A stretch of DNA of 10,945 nucleotides, taken from contig JAPLMC010000078.1 of the NCBI GenBank assembly GCA_026387215.1, positions 1 through 10,945 of the forward strand, written 5' to 3'. The stretch's first letter is position 1, and each line of letters begins with the position of its first letter. Origin of the DNA: Candidatus Omnitrophota bacterium (GTDB lineage Bacteria > Omnitrophota > Gorgyraeia > Gorgyraeales > Gorgyraeaceae). The position numbers and the translations under genes are program-made. Below the pieces are notes generated by a model. It had not been told where the DNA came from. It did no database searches and was given only the letters and a program-made list of their open reading frames with translations. This document shows positions 5,075-10,945 of the stretch, one piece after another.

Positions 5075-5266
5075 ATGATTACGCAGGTTATATCAGCGAT
5101 ACGCAAGGATTTTATCGCTGGTCATTTACGTTCCAAGCTTAGCAGTCTCCAAAATATTTTGGATAATATAGAAGAAGAAAACAAAGTTGACTGTGATTAT
5201 GCGCGTGAGTCTCTTAAAGATATGGAGATAAAATTGCGTCAGCTTAGAAAATTGTGTGCTAATTAA
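5075..5266 (+). CDS. 63-aa helical protein of unknown function in the Pho locus
   Basis: It has a very strong ribosome site (AAGGAGGTG, 5 nt before the ATG) and is the first gene after the candidate Pho promoter, so it should be well expressed. The product is soluble, with no signal peptide or membrane segment, and appears to be two amphipathic helices (about 4-34 and 40-60) joined by a short turn. Its start, RKDFIAGHLRSKLSSLQ (10-26), recalls the RRDFVANVSHELKTPLTS of the neighbouring PhoR. The second helix (ARESLKDMEIKLRQLRKL) looks like helix 2 of a HisKA hairpin. However, the Glu and Pro after the His are missing and the spacing is shorter by three residues. A phosphotransfer or kinase-modulating role is therefore only a guess. 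The stop is 26 nt before the porin ATG. Confidence 0.75.
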   Translation: MITQVISAIRKDFIAGHLRSKLSSLQNILDNIEEENKVDCDYARESLKDMEIKLRQLRKLCAN

Positions 5267-5291
5267 TAGTTATAAAAAAGGAGGAAATAAA

Positions 5292-6599
5292 ATGAAGAAG
5301 TTATTAACGATATTTGCTGTGGCAGTGATTGCCGCGTTATGTATAGGCATTAGTTCATCCTACGCAGGCGAAATAGACATATTGCTGCAGAAGTTAGTGG
5401 AAAAAGGTGTCCTGACAGCCGGCGAGGCTCAGCAAATAGGCACTGAAACAAAAGAACAGGTAAAGGCGGATATAGCGGAAGGCAAATTTTCTTCTTTGCC
5501 GGCATGGGTTCAGAATACCAAATTGAAAGGCGATTTCAGATTAAGGTATCAGAGAGACCATGCTCAGAGTAGCTCATCTACTACTGGTAGCAACAATCGT
5601 GACAGAGCTCGTGTTCGAGTAAGATTAGGTATGGATTCCAAAGTTAATGAAAAGCTTAAAACTGGTATTGGTATTGCAACAGGATTATCTGATGGATCAA
5701 CTGATGCTGCGCGTTCTACCAATGCTACCTTGGAAAATGGCAATAGTAAGAAGGCTATTGCTCTTGATTATGCTTATGCTGAATACAGCGCTCTTCCATG
5801 GCTTACGCTTATAGGTGGTAAGTTTAAAAATCCGATGTGGGAACCAGGGGATCTTATGTGGGATACGGATATAAATCCAGAAGGCGTTGCAGTAAAATTC
5901 AGCAAGAAAATAAGCTCTAAAACAGAGGTATTTGTAAATACAGGCGCTTTGGTTATAGATGAAATTAATACTGCAACTAGGGGCAAAGATCCGTACATAC
6001 TTGCTATTCAGCCAGGAGTTAACTTCCAGGTATCAGATGCTGTTTCTTTAAAAGGAGCTTCAAGCTATTTTGACACTATAAATGCAAGAGACTTGACCTT
6101 GGATGGAACAGCCGGTACGAACACTAAAAATACAGGACTAACTTCTCTGCAATATCAGTATGAAACCATAGCACCTGCGCTTGAATTAAGCATGAAAGAG
6201 CCGCTTAAAAAACTAAAGATAGATTTACCTTATCTTGCTTTATTTGGTGAATATGTAGAGAATCTAGCTCATGATGTAAAAATAGACAACACAGGATATA
6301 TGGTAGGCTGTAAATTTGGCGCTGAAAAAGTTGCAAAATGGGCAGATTGGCAGGTTAGATATAATTATTCCATGCTAGGGAAAGATGCAGTTCTGGATAT
6401 ACTTCCTGATTCTGATCGTTATGGCGGTAAAACAGGTATGAGAGCGCATGAGGTTATGATTGATTGGGGCCTGGGTGCGAATACCTGGCTTGGGTTTGAT
6501 TTTTATAACGCATGGAAATTTCCTGGAAATTTTGCATCTAGTTCGAACAGGACAGCGCCTACATGGATATACCAGTTTGACTGGAATATGAAGTTCTAA
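5292..6599 (+). CDS. outer-membrane porin (Porin_5-like), putative phosphate-uptake porin
   Basis: The product is 435 aa. A signal peptide occupies residues 1-25 (KKLLTIFAVAVIAALCIGI, cleavage after SSYA). It is followed by a helical N-terminal element LLQKLVEKGVLTAGEAQQI typical of putative porins of the Porin_5 kind. From LKGDFRLRYQRD onward there are alternating amphipathic strands and loops, ending in FDWNMKF with the C-terminal Phe used for outer-membrane barrel assembly. The ATG at 5292 is chosen because AAGGAGG lies 7 nt upstream and the signal peptide begins there; a longer reading from 5256 adds 12 non-signal residues. It lies just before pstS in the same direction, which suggests it lets phosphate through the outer membrane, comparable in role (not in proven homology) to OprP/OprO. 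Substrate selectivity is inference. Confidence 0.9.
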   Translation: MKKLLTIFAVAVIAALCIGISSSYAGEIDILLQKLVEKGVLTAGEAQQIGTETKEQVKADIAEGKFSSLPAWVQNTKLKGDFRLRYQRDHAQSSSSTTGSNNRDRARVRVRLGMDSKVNEKLKTGIGIATGLSDGSTDAARSTNATLENGNSKKAIALDYAYAEYSALPWLTLIGGKFKNPMWEPGDLMWDTDINPEGVAVKFSKKISSKTEVFVNTGALVIDEINTATRGKDPYILAIQPGVNFQVSDAVSLKGASSYFDTINARDLTLDGTAGTNTKNTGLTSLQYQYETIAPALELSMKEPLKKLKIDLPYLALFGEYVENLAHDVKIDNTGYMVGCKFGAEKVAKWADWQVRYNYSMLGKDAVLDILPDSDRYGGKTGMRAHEVMIDWGLGANTWLGFDFYNAWKFPGNFASSSNRTAPTWIYQFDWNMKF

Positions 6600-6611
6600 A
6601 TAAGAACATTA

Positions 6612-6648
6612 TGTTCGCCGAACGAGATTTAATCTCGTTCGGCGAACA
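6612..6648 (+). other. 18-bp perfect palindrome between porin and pstS, no T-tract
   Basis: Bases 6612-6629 are fully complementary to 6631-6648, leaving a single central T (the true loop would open to about 5 nt). Each arm also contains its own small palindrome, GTTCGCCGAAC (6613-6623) and GTTCGGCGAAC (6637-6647). It is followed by AACGTAAG, not by T residues, so it is not a classic intrinsic terminator. It probably stabilises the 3' end of the porin mRNA or reduces read-through into pstS. Confidence 0.75.
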
Positions 6649-6675
6649 AACGTAAGACTAATGGAGGGAGATAAA

Positions 6676-7494
6676 ATGAAAGGTTTAAACAAAGTATTAA
6701 TAGCAGGGCTGCTGATGCTTGGCTTGGCAATTCCCTGTTATGCGGAGAAAATAGTGACAGCTGGCTCTACCACGGTTCTACCTATTGCCCAGAAGGCGGC
6801 AGAGGTGTTTATGAACAGCAATCAAAACGCTGATATATCGGTGCGCGGAGGCGGTTCAGGCGTAGGGATTGCTGCTATAATTGATGGCACATGTGATATA
6901 GCAAATTCTTCCAGGCCTATCAAGGATGTCGAGCTTGATAAGGCAGTCAGTAACGGAAGACATCTAAAAGCAACTGTTATAGCCATGGATGGGATCTGCA
7001 TTATCGTTAATACCTCTAATACAATTAACGCATTAACAAAGAATCAGATTAGGGATATTTATACTGGCAAGATTTCTAGCTGGAGGCAGATAGGCGGGCC
7101 AAATGAAAAAATAGTAGTAGTTTCTCGCGATAGTTCCAGCGGAACATTTGAGGCTTTTGGAACACTGGTGCTTGATGGAGCAAAAGTCAGGCCAGATGCA
7201 TTGATGCAGGCTTCAAACCAGGCAGTTGCATCTACTGTATCAGATACTTCGGGAGCAATAGGCTATGTTGGGTTAGGATATGTGACGTCTTCTGTCAAGG
7301 CAATTGATGTTGACGGTATTAAGGCAAGCACGGAAACAGTCCTTACCGGCAAATATCCTGTAGGCAGGCCGTTATTTATGTATACAAACGGCGCTCCTAA
7401 AGGATTAGCCAAAGAATTTATAGATTTTATCTTAAGTCCTGAAGGGCAAAAGTTAGTTGAAGAAGAGGGGTTTGTAGCTTTAGGCGGAAAGTAA
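6676..7494 (+). CDS. pstS: periplasmic phosphate-binding protein PstS
   Basis: The product is 272 aa, the high-affinity receptor that delivers phosphate to PstCA. The signal peptide is residues 1-23 (VLIAGLLMLGLAIPCYA, then EK); the Cys at 21 lacks a proper lipobox, so a soluble periplasmic protein is likelier than a lipoprotein. The mature chain shows phosphate-cleft motifs: AGSTTV (29-34), RGGGSGVG (57-64), NSSRPI (77-82) and SRDSSSGTFE (150-159). The TGAIGYVG-like stretch SGAIGYVGLGYV is at 192-203. It resembles the shorter PstS type of about 270 aa rather than the longer E. coli form. The start is ATG 6676, with GGAGG 8 nt upstream; reading from 6661 adds five residues and has no ribosome site. 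Strong hairpins flank the gene on both sides, consistent with extra mRNA stability and excess of binding protein over permease. Confidence 0.96.
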   Translation: MKGLNKVLIAGLLMLGLAIPCYAEKIVTAGSTTVLPIAQKAAEVFMNSNQNADISVRGGGSGVGIAAIIDGTCDIANSSRPIKDVELDKAVSNGRHLKATVIAMDGICIIVNTSNTINALTKNQIRDIYTGKISSWRQIGGPNEKIVVVSRDSSSGTFEAFGTLVLDGAKVRPDALMQASNQAVASTVSDTSGAIGYVGLGYVTSSVKAIDVDGIKASTETVLTGKYPVGRPLFMYTNGAPKGLAKEFIDFILSPEGQKLVEEEGFVALGGK

Positions 7495-7501
7495 AAGTAA
7501 A

Positions 7502-7564
7502 TAAGGTAAAGTAATTCTACTCATTTACCTTAAACCGTGGCCCCGATTTCAATCGGGGTCACGG
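7502..7564 (+). promoter_or_regulatory. two consecutive hairpins between pstS and pstC
   Basis: Hairpin 1 is TAAGGTAAA (7502-7510) with TTTACCTTA (7524-7532), 9 bp and a 13-nt loop. Hairpin 2 is 7535-7547 with 7552-7564, 13 bp with one G-T pair, core CCCCGAT/ATCGGGG. Neither is followed by a T-run, so partial termination or protection of the pstS 3' end from exonucleases is likelier than full termination. E. coli has repetitive hairpins at the equivalent place. Confidence 0.7.
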
Positions 7565-7580
7565 CCTCCTCATAATATAT

Positions 7581-8465
7581 ATGACTAGTATAAAAGAAAA
7601 AATATATAAATGGATTTTTGCAACTCTGGCATTTTCATCTTTAGTTTTCCTTATAGGGATAATAATAGTTCTTTTTAAAGAAGGGATGCCTATATTTAAA
7701 GAAGTAACAGCGTTTAAATTTATTTTTGGCAAATCATGGTATCCTACTTATTCTGAGCCTGAATTTGGAATATTACCTTTAATATTAGGTTCTATATGGG
7801 TTACTTTAGGAGCAATATTTATATGCGTTCCATTAGGGGTAGGAAGCGCACTTTACCTCCACGAATTGGCAGGCCATAAACAAAGAGCCATATTAAAGCC
7901 TATAATTGAGATACTCGCCAGTATTCCTTCTGTTGTATTTGGGTTTTTCGGAATGGTAATCGTTACACCTTTTATACAGAAGCTTTTTCACCTGCCAACA
8001 GGCTTGTGCGCTTTAAATGGAAGCTTGATTCTTGGAATTATGGCTACTCCGACAGTATGCAGTTTAGCGGAAGATGCGTTAAGTTATGTGCCTAAGTCAT
8101 TTCGCGAAGCATCATTTGCTGTAGGCGCGAACAGGTGGCAGACCTTAACACAGGTTGTAATGCCCGCGGCAGGTTCAGGGATTGCTACAGCTATAATATT
8201 GGGAATGAGTAGGGCAATAGGCGAGACCATGACTGTCTTAATGGTAACAGGAGGAGCTGCGGTTATGCCTCATTCGTATTTAGAACCTGTCAGGCCTATG
8301 ACTGCTGCTATTGCCGCGGAAATGGGAGAGGCTCCAATGGGCGGATCGCATTATCATGCGCTTTTTGCTATAGCGCTGATTTTATTTTTAGTGACTTTAG
8401 TTTTCAATATTATCGCTGAGATTATCAGCAGGCGTTTCAGGATAAAGTTAGGATTAAGCGGATGA
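7581..8465 (+). CDS. pstC: phosphate ABC transporter permease PstC
   Basis: The product is 294 aa, an inner-membrane permease that pairs with PstA. It has about six membrane segments, the first at about 11-32 (WIFATLAFSSLVFLIGIII) and the last at about 260-280. Family landmarks are IASIPSVVFGFFG-type ILASIPSVVFGFFG (111-124) and the ATPase-coupling EAA loop FREASFAVGANRWQTLTQVVMP (174-195). SRAIGETMTV (210-219) follows, then the PHSYLEPVRPMTAAIAAEMGEA region. The ATG has no Shine-Dalgarno; CCTCCT, the exact complement of one, sits at 7565-7570 where it would be expected. Translation may therefore be low or rely on the 86-nt upstream region. The gene ends inside the next hairpin. Confidence 0.96.
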   Translation: MTSIKEKIYKWIFATLAFSSLVFLIGIIIVLFKEGMPIFKEVTAFKFIFGKSWYPTYSEPEFGILPLILGSIWVTLGAIFICVPLGVGSALYLHELAGHKQRAILKPIIEILASIPSVVFGFFGMVIVTPFIQKLFHLPTGLCALNGSLILGIMATPTVCSLAEDALSYVPKSFREASFAVGANRWQTLTQVVMPAAGSGIATAIILGMSRAIGETMTVLMVTGGAAVMPHSYLEPVRPMTAAIAAEMGEAPMGGSHYHALFAIALILFLVTLVFNIIAEIISRRFRIKLGLSG

Positions 8466-8512
8466 CCCGTTCGACTTTAATCAGGGTCATGGTGAGCGAC
8501 TGAAAGGAGTCG
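8462..8512 (+). promoter_or_regulatory. hairpins between pstC and pstA, one holding the pstA ribosome site
   Basis: ATGACCC (8462-8468, containing the pstC stop) pairs with GGGTCAT (8484-8490). Next, CGACT (8497-8501) pairs with AGTCG (8508-8512) around a GAAAGG loop, so the pstA Shine-Dalgarno AAAGGAG (8503-8509) lies in the loop and right arm. The stems are short (7 and 5 bp). They may tune pstA translation. Confidence 0.5.
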
Positions 8513-8516
8513 AACC

Positions 8517-9365
8517 ATGAAAAAAAATATCACGCAGAACATAGGATTTTTAATGTTATTTCTCTGCATAATCGTCACCCTTATTTTTTTAGGGTCTATT
8601 ATATATTTTATTAGCGCCAGAGGCGCTAAGGTAATTTCATGGGAGTTTTTGACTCAGGGCCCGAGGATGGGCATGACGCAGGGAGGTGTTCTCCCTGCTA
8701 TTATAGGTACTTTCTATCTTACGCTTGGCGCTATTTTATTTGCGCTTCCTTTAGGTTTGTCTTGTGCTATATACCTATGCGAGTACTCTCCAAAGAGTTT
8801 TGTCGTGAATATTATAAGAATAAGCATTAACAACCTCGCAGGCGTGCCTTCAGTTGTGTTTGGGCTTTTCGGCCTGGCAGTTTTTGTAAATTTTTTTAAA
8901 TTTGGCGTATCGATTCTTTCAGGAAGTTTTACTCTTGGGATCCTGGCGCTTCCTTTAATTATTTCAGCCAGCCAGGAAGCATTGATGGCAGTGCCTCAAT
9001 CTATCAGAGAGGCGTCGCTTTCTCTTGGCGCAACTAAATGGGGAACAATAAAAAATATAGTTTTACCAACTGCCTTACCGGGAATATTAACAGGAGTTAT
9101 TTTAAGCATAGGAAGAGTGGCGGGAGAGACAGCGCCTATTCTTTTTACCGCGGCAGCTTTTTATACACGCGGATATCCAAAGTCTATTTTTTCAGAAGTC
9201 ATGGCATTGCCATATCATATATATGCGCTGATGACAGAAGGCACTCATCCTGATCAGCAGAAAGCTATTGCTTACGGATGCAGTTTGATACTTTTATTTA
9301 TGGTGTTACTAGTTTCAGGAATAGCAATCGCGATTCGTCAAAGACAAAGAGGTATAAATGCATAA
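8517..9365 (+). CDS. pstA: phosphate ABC transporter permease PstA
   Basis: The product is 282 aa, the second permease subunit. TM1 is at about 10-33 and about five further segments follow. Landmarks are GGVLPAIIGTFYLTLGA (56-72), NLAGVPSVVFGLFG (106-119), the EAA loop IREASLSLGATKWGTIKNIVLP (163-184), GRVAGETAPILFTAA (199-213) and ALPYHIYAL (230-238). The ATG at 8517 has AAAGGAG 7 nt upstream within a small hairpin. The 3' end overlaps pstB by 8 nt (ATGCATAA), so the two are translationally coupled. Length and motifs are normal; assignment is secure. Confidence 0.96.
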   Translation: MKKNITQNIGFLMLFLCIIVTLIFLGSIIYFISARGAKVISWEFLTQGPRMGMTQGGVLPAIIGTFYLTLGAILFALPLGLSCAIYLCEYSPKSFVVNIIRISINNLAGVPSVVFGLFGLAVFVNFFKFGVSILSGSFTLGILALPLIISASQEALMAVPQSIREASLSLGATKWGTIKNIVLPTALPGILTGVILSIGRVAGETAPILFTAAAFYTRGYPKSIFSEVMALPYHIYALMTEGTHPDQQKAIAYGCSLILLFMVLLVSGIAIAIRQRQRGINA

Positions 9366-10119
9366 CAGGATAAAAATCAAGGCAGATAGCATAAACTTTT
9401 TCTATAACAAAGTTCAGGCTTTAAAAAATATCAATATTGACATACTAGAAAAGCAGGTTACTGCTATTATAGGGCCTTCAGGATGCGGAAAATCAACCTT
9501 TATAAGGCTTCTAAACCGAATGGACGAACTGGTGCCGCATACGAGCATTACAGGTAAAATTTATATTGATGATGTCGATATTTTTCATACTTCAGCGGAT
9601 CCTGTAGAAATCAGGAAACGCGTGGGCATGGTTTTCCAGAAACCGAATCCTTTTCCAAAAAGCATATTCGAGAATGTTAGCTACGGCCTCAAAATAAATG
9701 GTATAAAGGACAAGTCGTTTATAGAAGAAAAAGTCGAAATGTCTTTAAAAAAAGCAGCATTGTGGTCTGAAGTAAAAGACAGGCTTCATGAAAGCGCGTT
9801 GAAACTTTCAGGAGGACAGCAACAGAGACTATGTATTGCAAGATGCCTTGCTGTTCAGACAGAGGCTATTTTATTTGATGAACCATGCGCGAGCCTTGAC
9901 CCTATATCAACGGCTAAAATAGAGGAGCTTATTCTTGAACTTAAAAAGGAATATACCATTGTTATAGTGACGCACAATATGCAGCAGGCAGCCCGGTCCT
10001 CGGATTATACGGCGTTTTTTTTACTGGGAGAGCTTATTGAATTTGGAAAAACCCAGGACATATTTACTAAACCTAATGATTCAAAAACAGAGGCGTACAT
10101 TACAGGAAGATTCGGGTGA
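9358..10119 (+). CDS. pstB: phosphate ABC transporter ATP-binding protein PstB
   Basis: The product is 253 aa, the cytoplasmic ATPase that powers phosphate import. Walker A GPSGCGKST is at 39-47, the Q-loop at Q94 in VFQKPNPFP (a PstB hallmark), and the signature LSGGQQQR at 150-157. Walker B ILFDEP is at 171-176 with catalytic E175, the D-loop SLDP at 179-182, and switch H206 in VTHNMQQA. LLNRMDELVP (51-60) is also typical of PstB. The ATG overlaps the end of pstA by 8 nt; GAGGT lies 4 nt upstream. The next gene begins 3 nt after the stop. All catalytic residues are intact. Confidence 0.97.
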   Translation: MHNRIKIKADSINFFYNKVQALKNINIDILEKQVTAIIGPSGCGKSTFIRLLNRMDELVPHTSITGKIYIDDVDIFHTSADPVEIRKRVGMVFQKPNPFPKSIFENVSYGLKINGIKDKSFIEEKVEMSLKKAALWSEVKDRLHESALKLSGGQQQRLCIARCLAVQTEAILFDEPCASLDPISTAKIEELILELKKEYTIVIVTHNMQQAARSSDYTAFFLLGELIEFGKTQDIFTKPNDSKTEAYITGRFG

Positions 10120-10122
10120 AAT

Positions 10123-10527
10123 ATGAAAAAGGTACTTTTTGTCTGTATTGAGAATTCTTGCAGAAGTCAGATGGCGGAAGGGTTTGCTAAGCGTCTAGGC
10201 AAAGGCATAATAGAAGCTTATAGCGCTGGTTCAAAACCGTCCGGCGAAGTGAATCCTATGGCGATAGAAGTAATGAAAGAAAAGGGCATAGACATATCAT
10301 CGCACAAATCAAAAGGTTTCTTCAACCTGAACGTAAAAGATTTTGATTATTCTGTGACACTTGGATGTCAGGATATATGTCCTTTTGTGCCTGCGGACAC
10401 TCATATAGAATGGGCTATACCTGATCCGAAAGGAAGAGATAAAGAATTTTTTAGAAAAATCGCTTCTGTTATAGAATCTAAAATAATGACCTTAATAAAG
10501 GAGATTAAAGATGGAAAGACATTTTGA
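10123..10527 (+). CDS. ArsC-like arsenate reductase / low-molecular-weight tyrosine phosphatase
   Basis: The product is 134 aa, the length of thioredoxin-coupled ArsC. The phosphate-binding loop is C8-x5-R14-S15 (VCIENSCRSQMAEGF), nearly the same as the S. aureus ArsC loop including the second C13. A GCQDICP segment supplies C82 and C86, candidate relay cysteines; in S. aureus ArsC the pair is C82/C89, so the spacing is shorter here. The acid loop is D101-P (IPDPKGRD). The enzyme would reduce arsenate to arsenite or dephosphorylate phosphotyrosine; sequence alone leaves this open, though the extra cysteines favour ArsC. It sits 3 nt after pstB and overlaps phoU by 17 nt, so it belongs to the Pho operon. 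Detoxifying arsenate carried in by Pst is a sensible role (inference). No other ars gene is present. Confidence 0.88.
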   Translation: MKKVLFVCIENSCRSQMAEGFAKRLGKGIIEAYSAGSKPSGEVNPMAIEVMKEKGIDISSHKSKGFFNLNVKDFDYSVTLGCQDICPFVPADTHIEWAIPDPKGRDKEFFRKIASVIESKIMTLIKEIKDGKTF

Positions 10528-10945
10528 CCAAGAGCTGGAAGATTTGAAAAAAGATTTGCTTAAAATGGGAACTATGGCAGAAGATTCTATATTTGCTTCG
10601 ATAGAAGCGCTTAAAGAGCTAAATGCTGAAAAAGCCCGAGATATTATTAGTAAAGATATATTTATAGACCAGATGGAAAATAAAATAGATGAGAAGTGTC
10701 TTGATCTATTGGCGCTTAGGCAACCTATGGCTAGTGACCTGAGGCTTATTGTCATGGTGTCTAAAATCAGCACTGATTTAGAAAGAATAGCGGATTTGGC
10801 TGTAGATATTGCTCAGAGAGTTTTGGAGCTTGTAGGAAAACCTTTACTCAAGCCTCTTATCGATATCCCAAAACTTACGAATCTCGCGAAACAGATGACA
10901 AAAGACTATATTATTGAAAAGTATGGAGCAGAATATGCACTTGAA
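10511..10945 (+). CDS. phoU: phosphate transport regulator PhoU (3' end cut off by the window)
   Basis: PhoU is a helical protein that connects the Pst transporter to PhoR and keeps the Pho response off when phosphate is plentiful. The 145 visible residues cover the first three-helix repeat and part of the second (full proteins are about 220 aa). They include FDQELEDLKKDLLKMGTMAEDSI at the N-terminus (residues 5-27), LLALRQPMASDLRLI (66-80), and the metal-binding E91-x3-D95-x3-D99 signature in STDLERIADLAVDIA. The ATG at 10511 lies inside the end of the ArsC-like gene (17-nt overlap), with GGAG at 10500-10503. The final stretch after KQMTKD (YIIEKYGAEYALE) differs from what I expect in PhoU at this point, but the gene is cut at the edge so I cannot judge whether that matters. 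Confidence 0.93.
   Translation, partial: MERHFDQELEDLKKDLLKMGTMAEDSIFASIEALKELNAEKARDIISKDIFIDQMENKIDEKCLDLLALRQPMASDLRLIVMVSKISTDLERIADLAVDIAQRVLELVGKPLLKPLIDIPKLTNLAKQMTKDYIIEKYGAEYALE

Noticed and set aside
5256..5291. Longer start for the porin (12 extra residues)
   Set aside because: It would put hydrophilic LINSYKKGGNK before a clean signal peptide and overlap the previous gene. The AAGGAGG site is positioned for the ATG at 5292.
6612..6648. Reading the long palindrome as an intrinsic terminator
   Set aside because: The stem is strong enough, but neither strand has a T-tract after it. It is listed as an mRNA-processing or stability element instead.
8506..8516. GGTTCGACTCC on the minus strand, matching a tRNA T-loop (B box)
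   Set aside because: The flanking bases do not form a T-arm stem, and no anticodon arm or acceptor stem can be built around it. It is better explained by the pstA ribosome site and its small hairpin.

Overview
The window looks like chromosomal DNA from an AT-rich, Gram-negative-type bacterium. It encodes an outer-membrane porin with a signal peptide and a C-terminal Phe, plus periplasmic PstS. A CxxC-x17-CxxC zinc-ribbon mini-protein, a Porin_5-like barrel and the general gene style suggest an uncultured candidate-phylum lineage such as Omnitrophota or a relative. That placement is inference; there is no rRNA here to test it. All convincing genes are on the + strand.

Left part (1-1310): the tail of a possible upstream gene, then a near-consensus sigma70 promoter driving two small genes. 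These are a coiled-coil/basic 110-aa protein and a 55-aa zinc ribbon, and they end at a strong intrinsic terminator. A second near-perfect promoter drives a cold-shock protein (67 aa). Its leader of about 114 nt folds around a terminator-like hairpin, and the gene is closed by two tandem terminators.

Middle left (1310-2500): a 41-aa ORF that may be leaderless, a GuaD-like nucleoside deaminase, and then an intergenic array of three ungapped 36-bp imperfect repeats. Each repeat carries a conserved TTGACA / ACAATGT / TTTTGT pattern. The array sits directly in front of a GtrA-like membrane/zinc-ribbon protein.

Right part (2500-10945): a complete phosphate-starvation locus in the order phoB-type regulator, phoR-type kinase, a candidate Pho box and promoter, a 63-aa helical protein, a porin, pstS, pstC, pstA, pstB, an ArsC-like phosphatase/arsenate reductase, and phoU (cut by the window end). 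PhoR would sense low phosphate or Pst/PhoU status and phosphorylate PhoB. PhoB would activate the porin-pst operon from the 11-bp-periodic repeats at 4992-5031. Phosphate would cross the outer membrane through the porin, be bound by PstS and be imported by PstCAB. The ArsC-like enzyme may deal with arsenate that enters by the same route. Hairpins occupy each gap from the porin to pstA and probably set stoichiometry.

Most notable points: the regulator gene has no ATG/GTG/TTG start that preserves its acidic pocket, and an ATA at 2501 fits best; the three-unit repeat array; the structured csp leader; the split coiled-coil plus zinc-ribbon pair; and a small protein in the Pho locus that resembles a lone histidine-kinase dimerisation hairpin.
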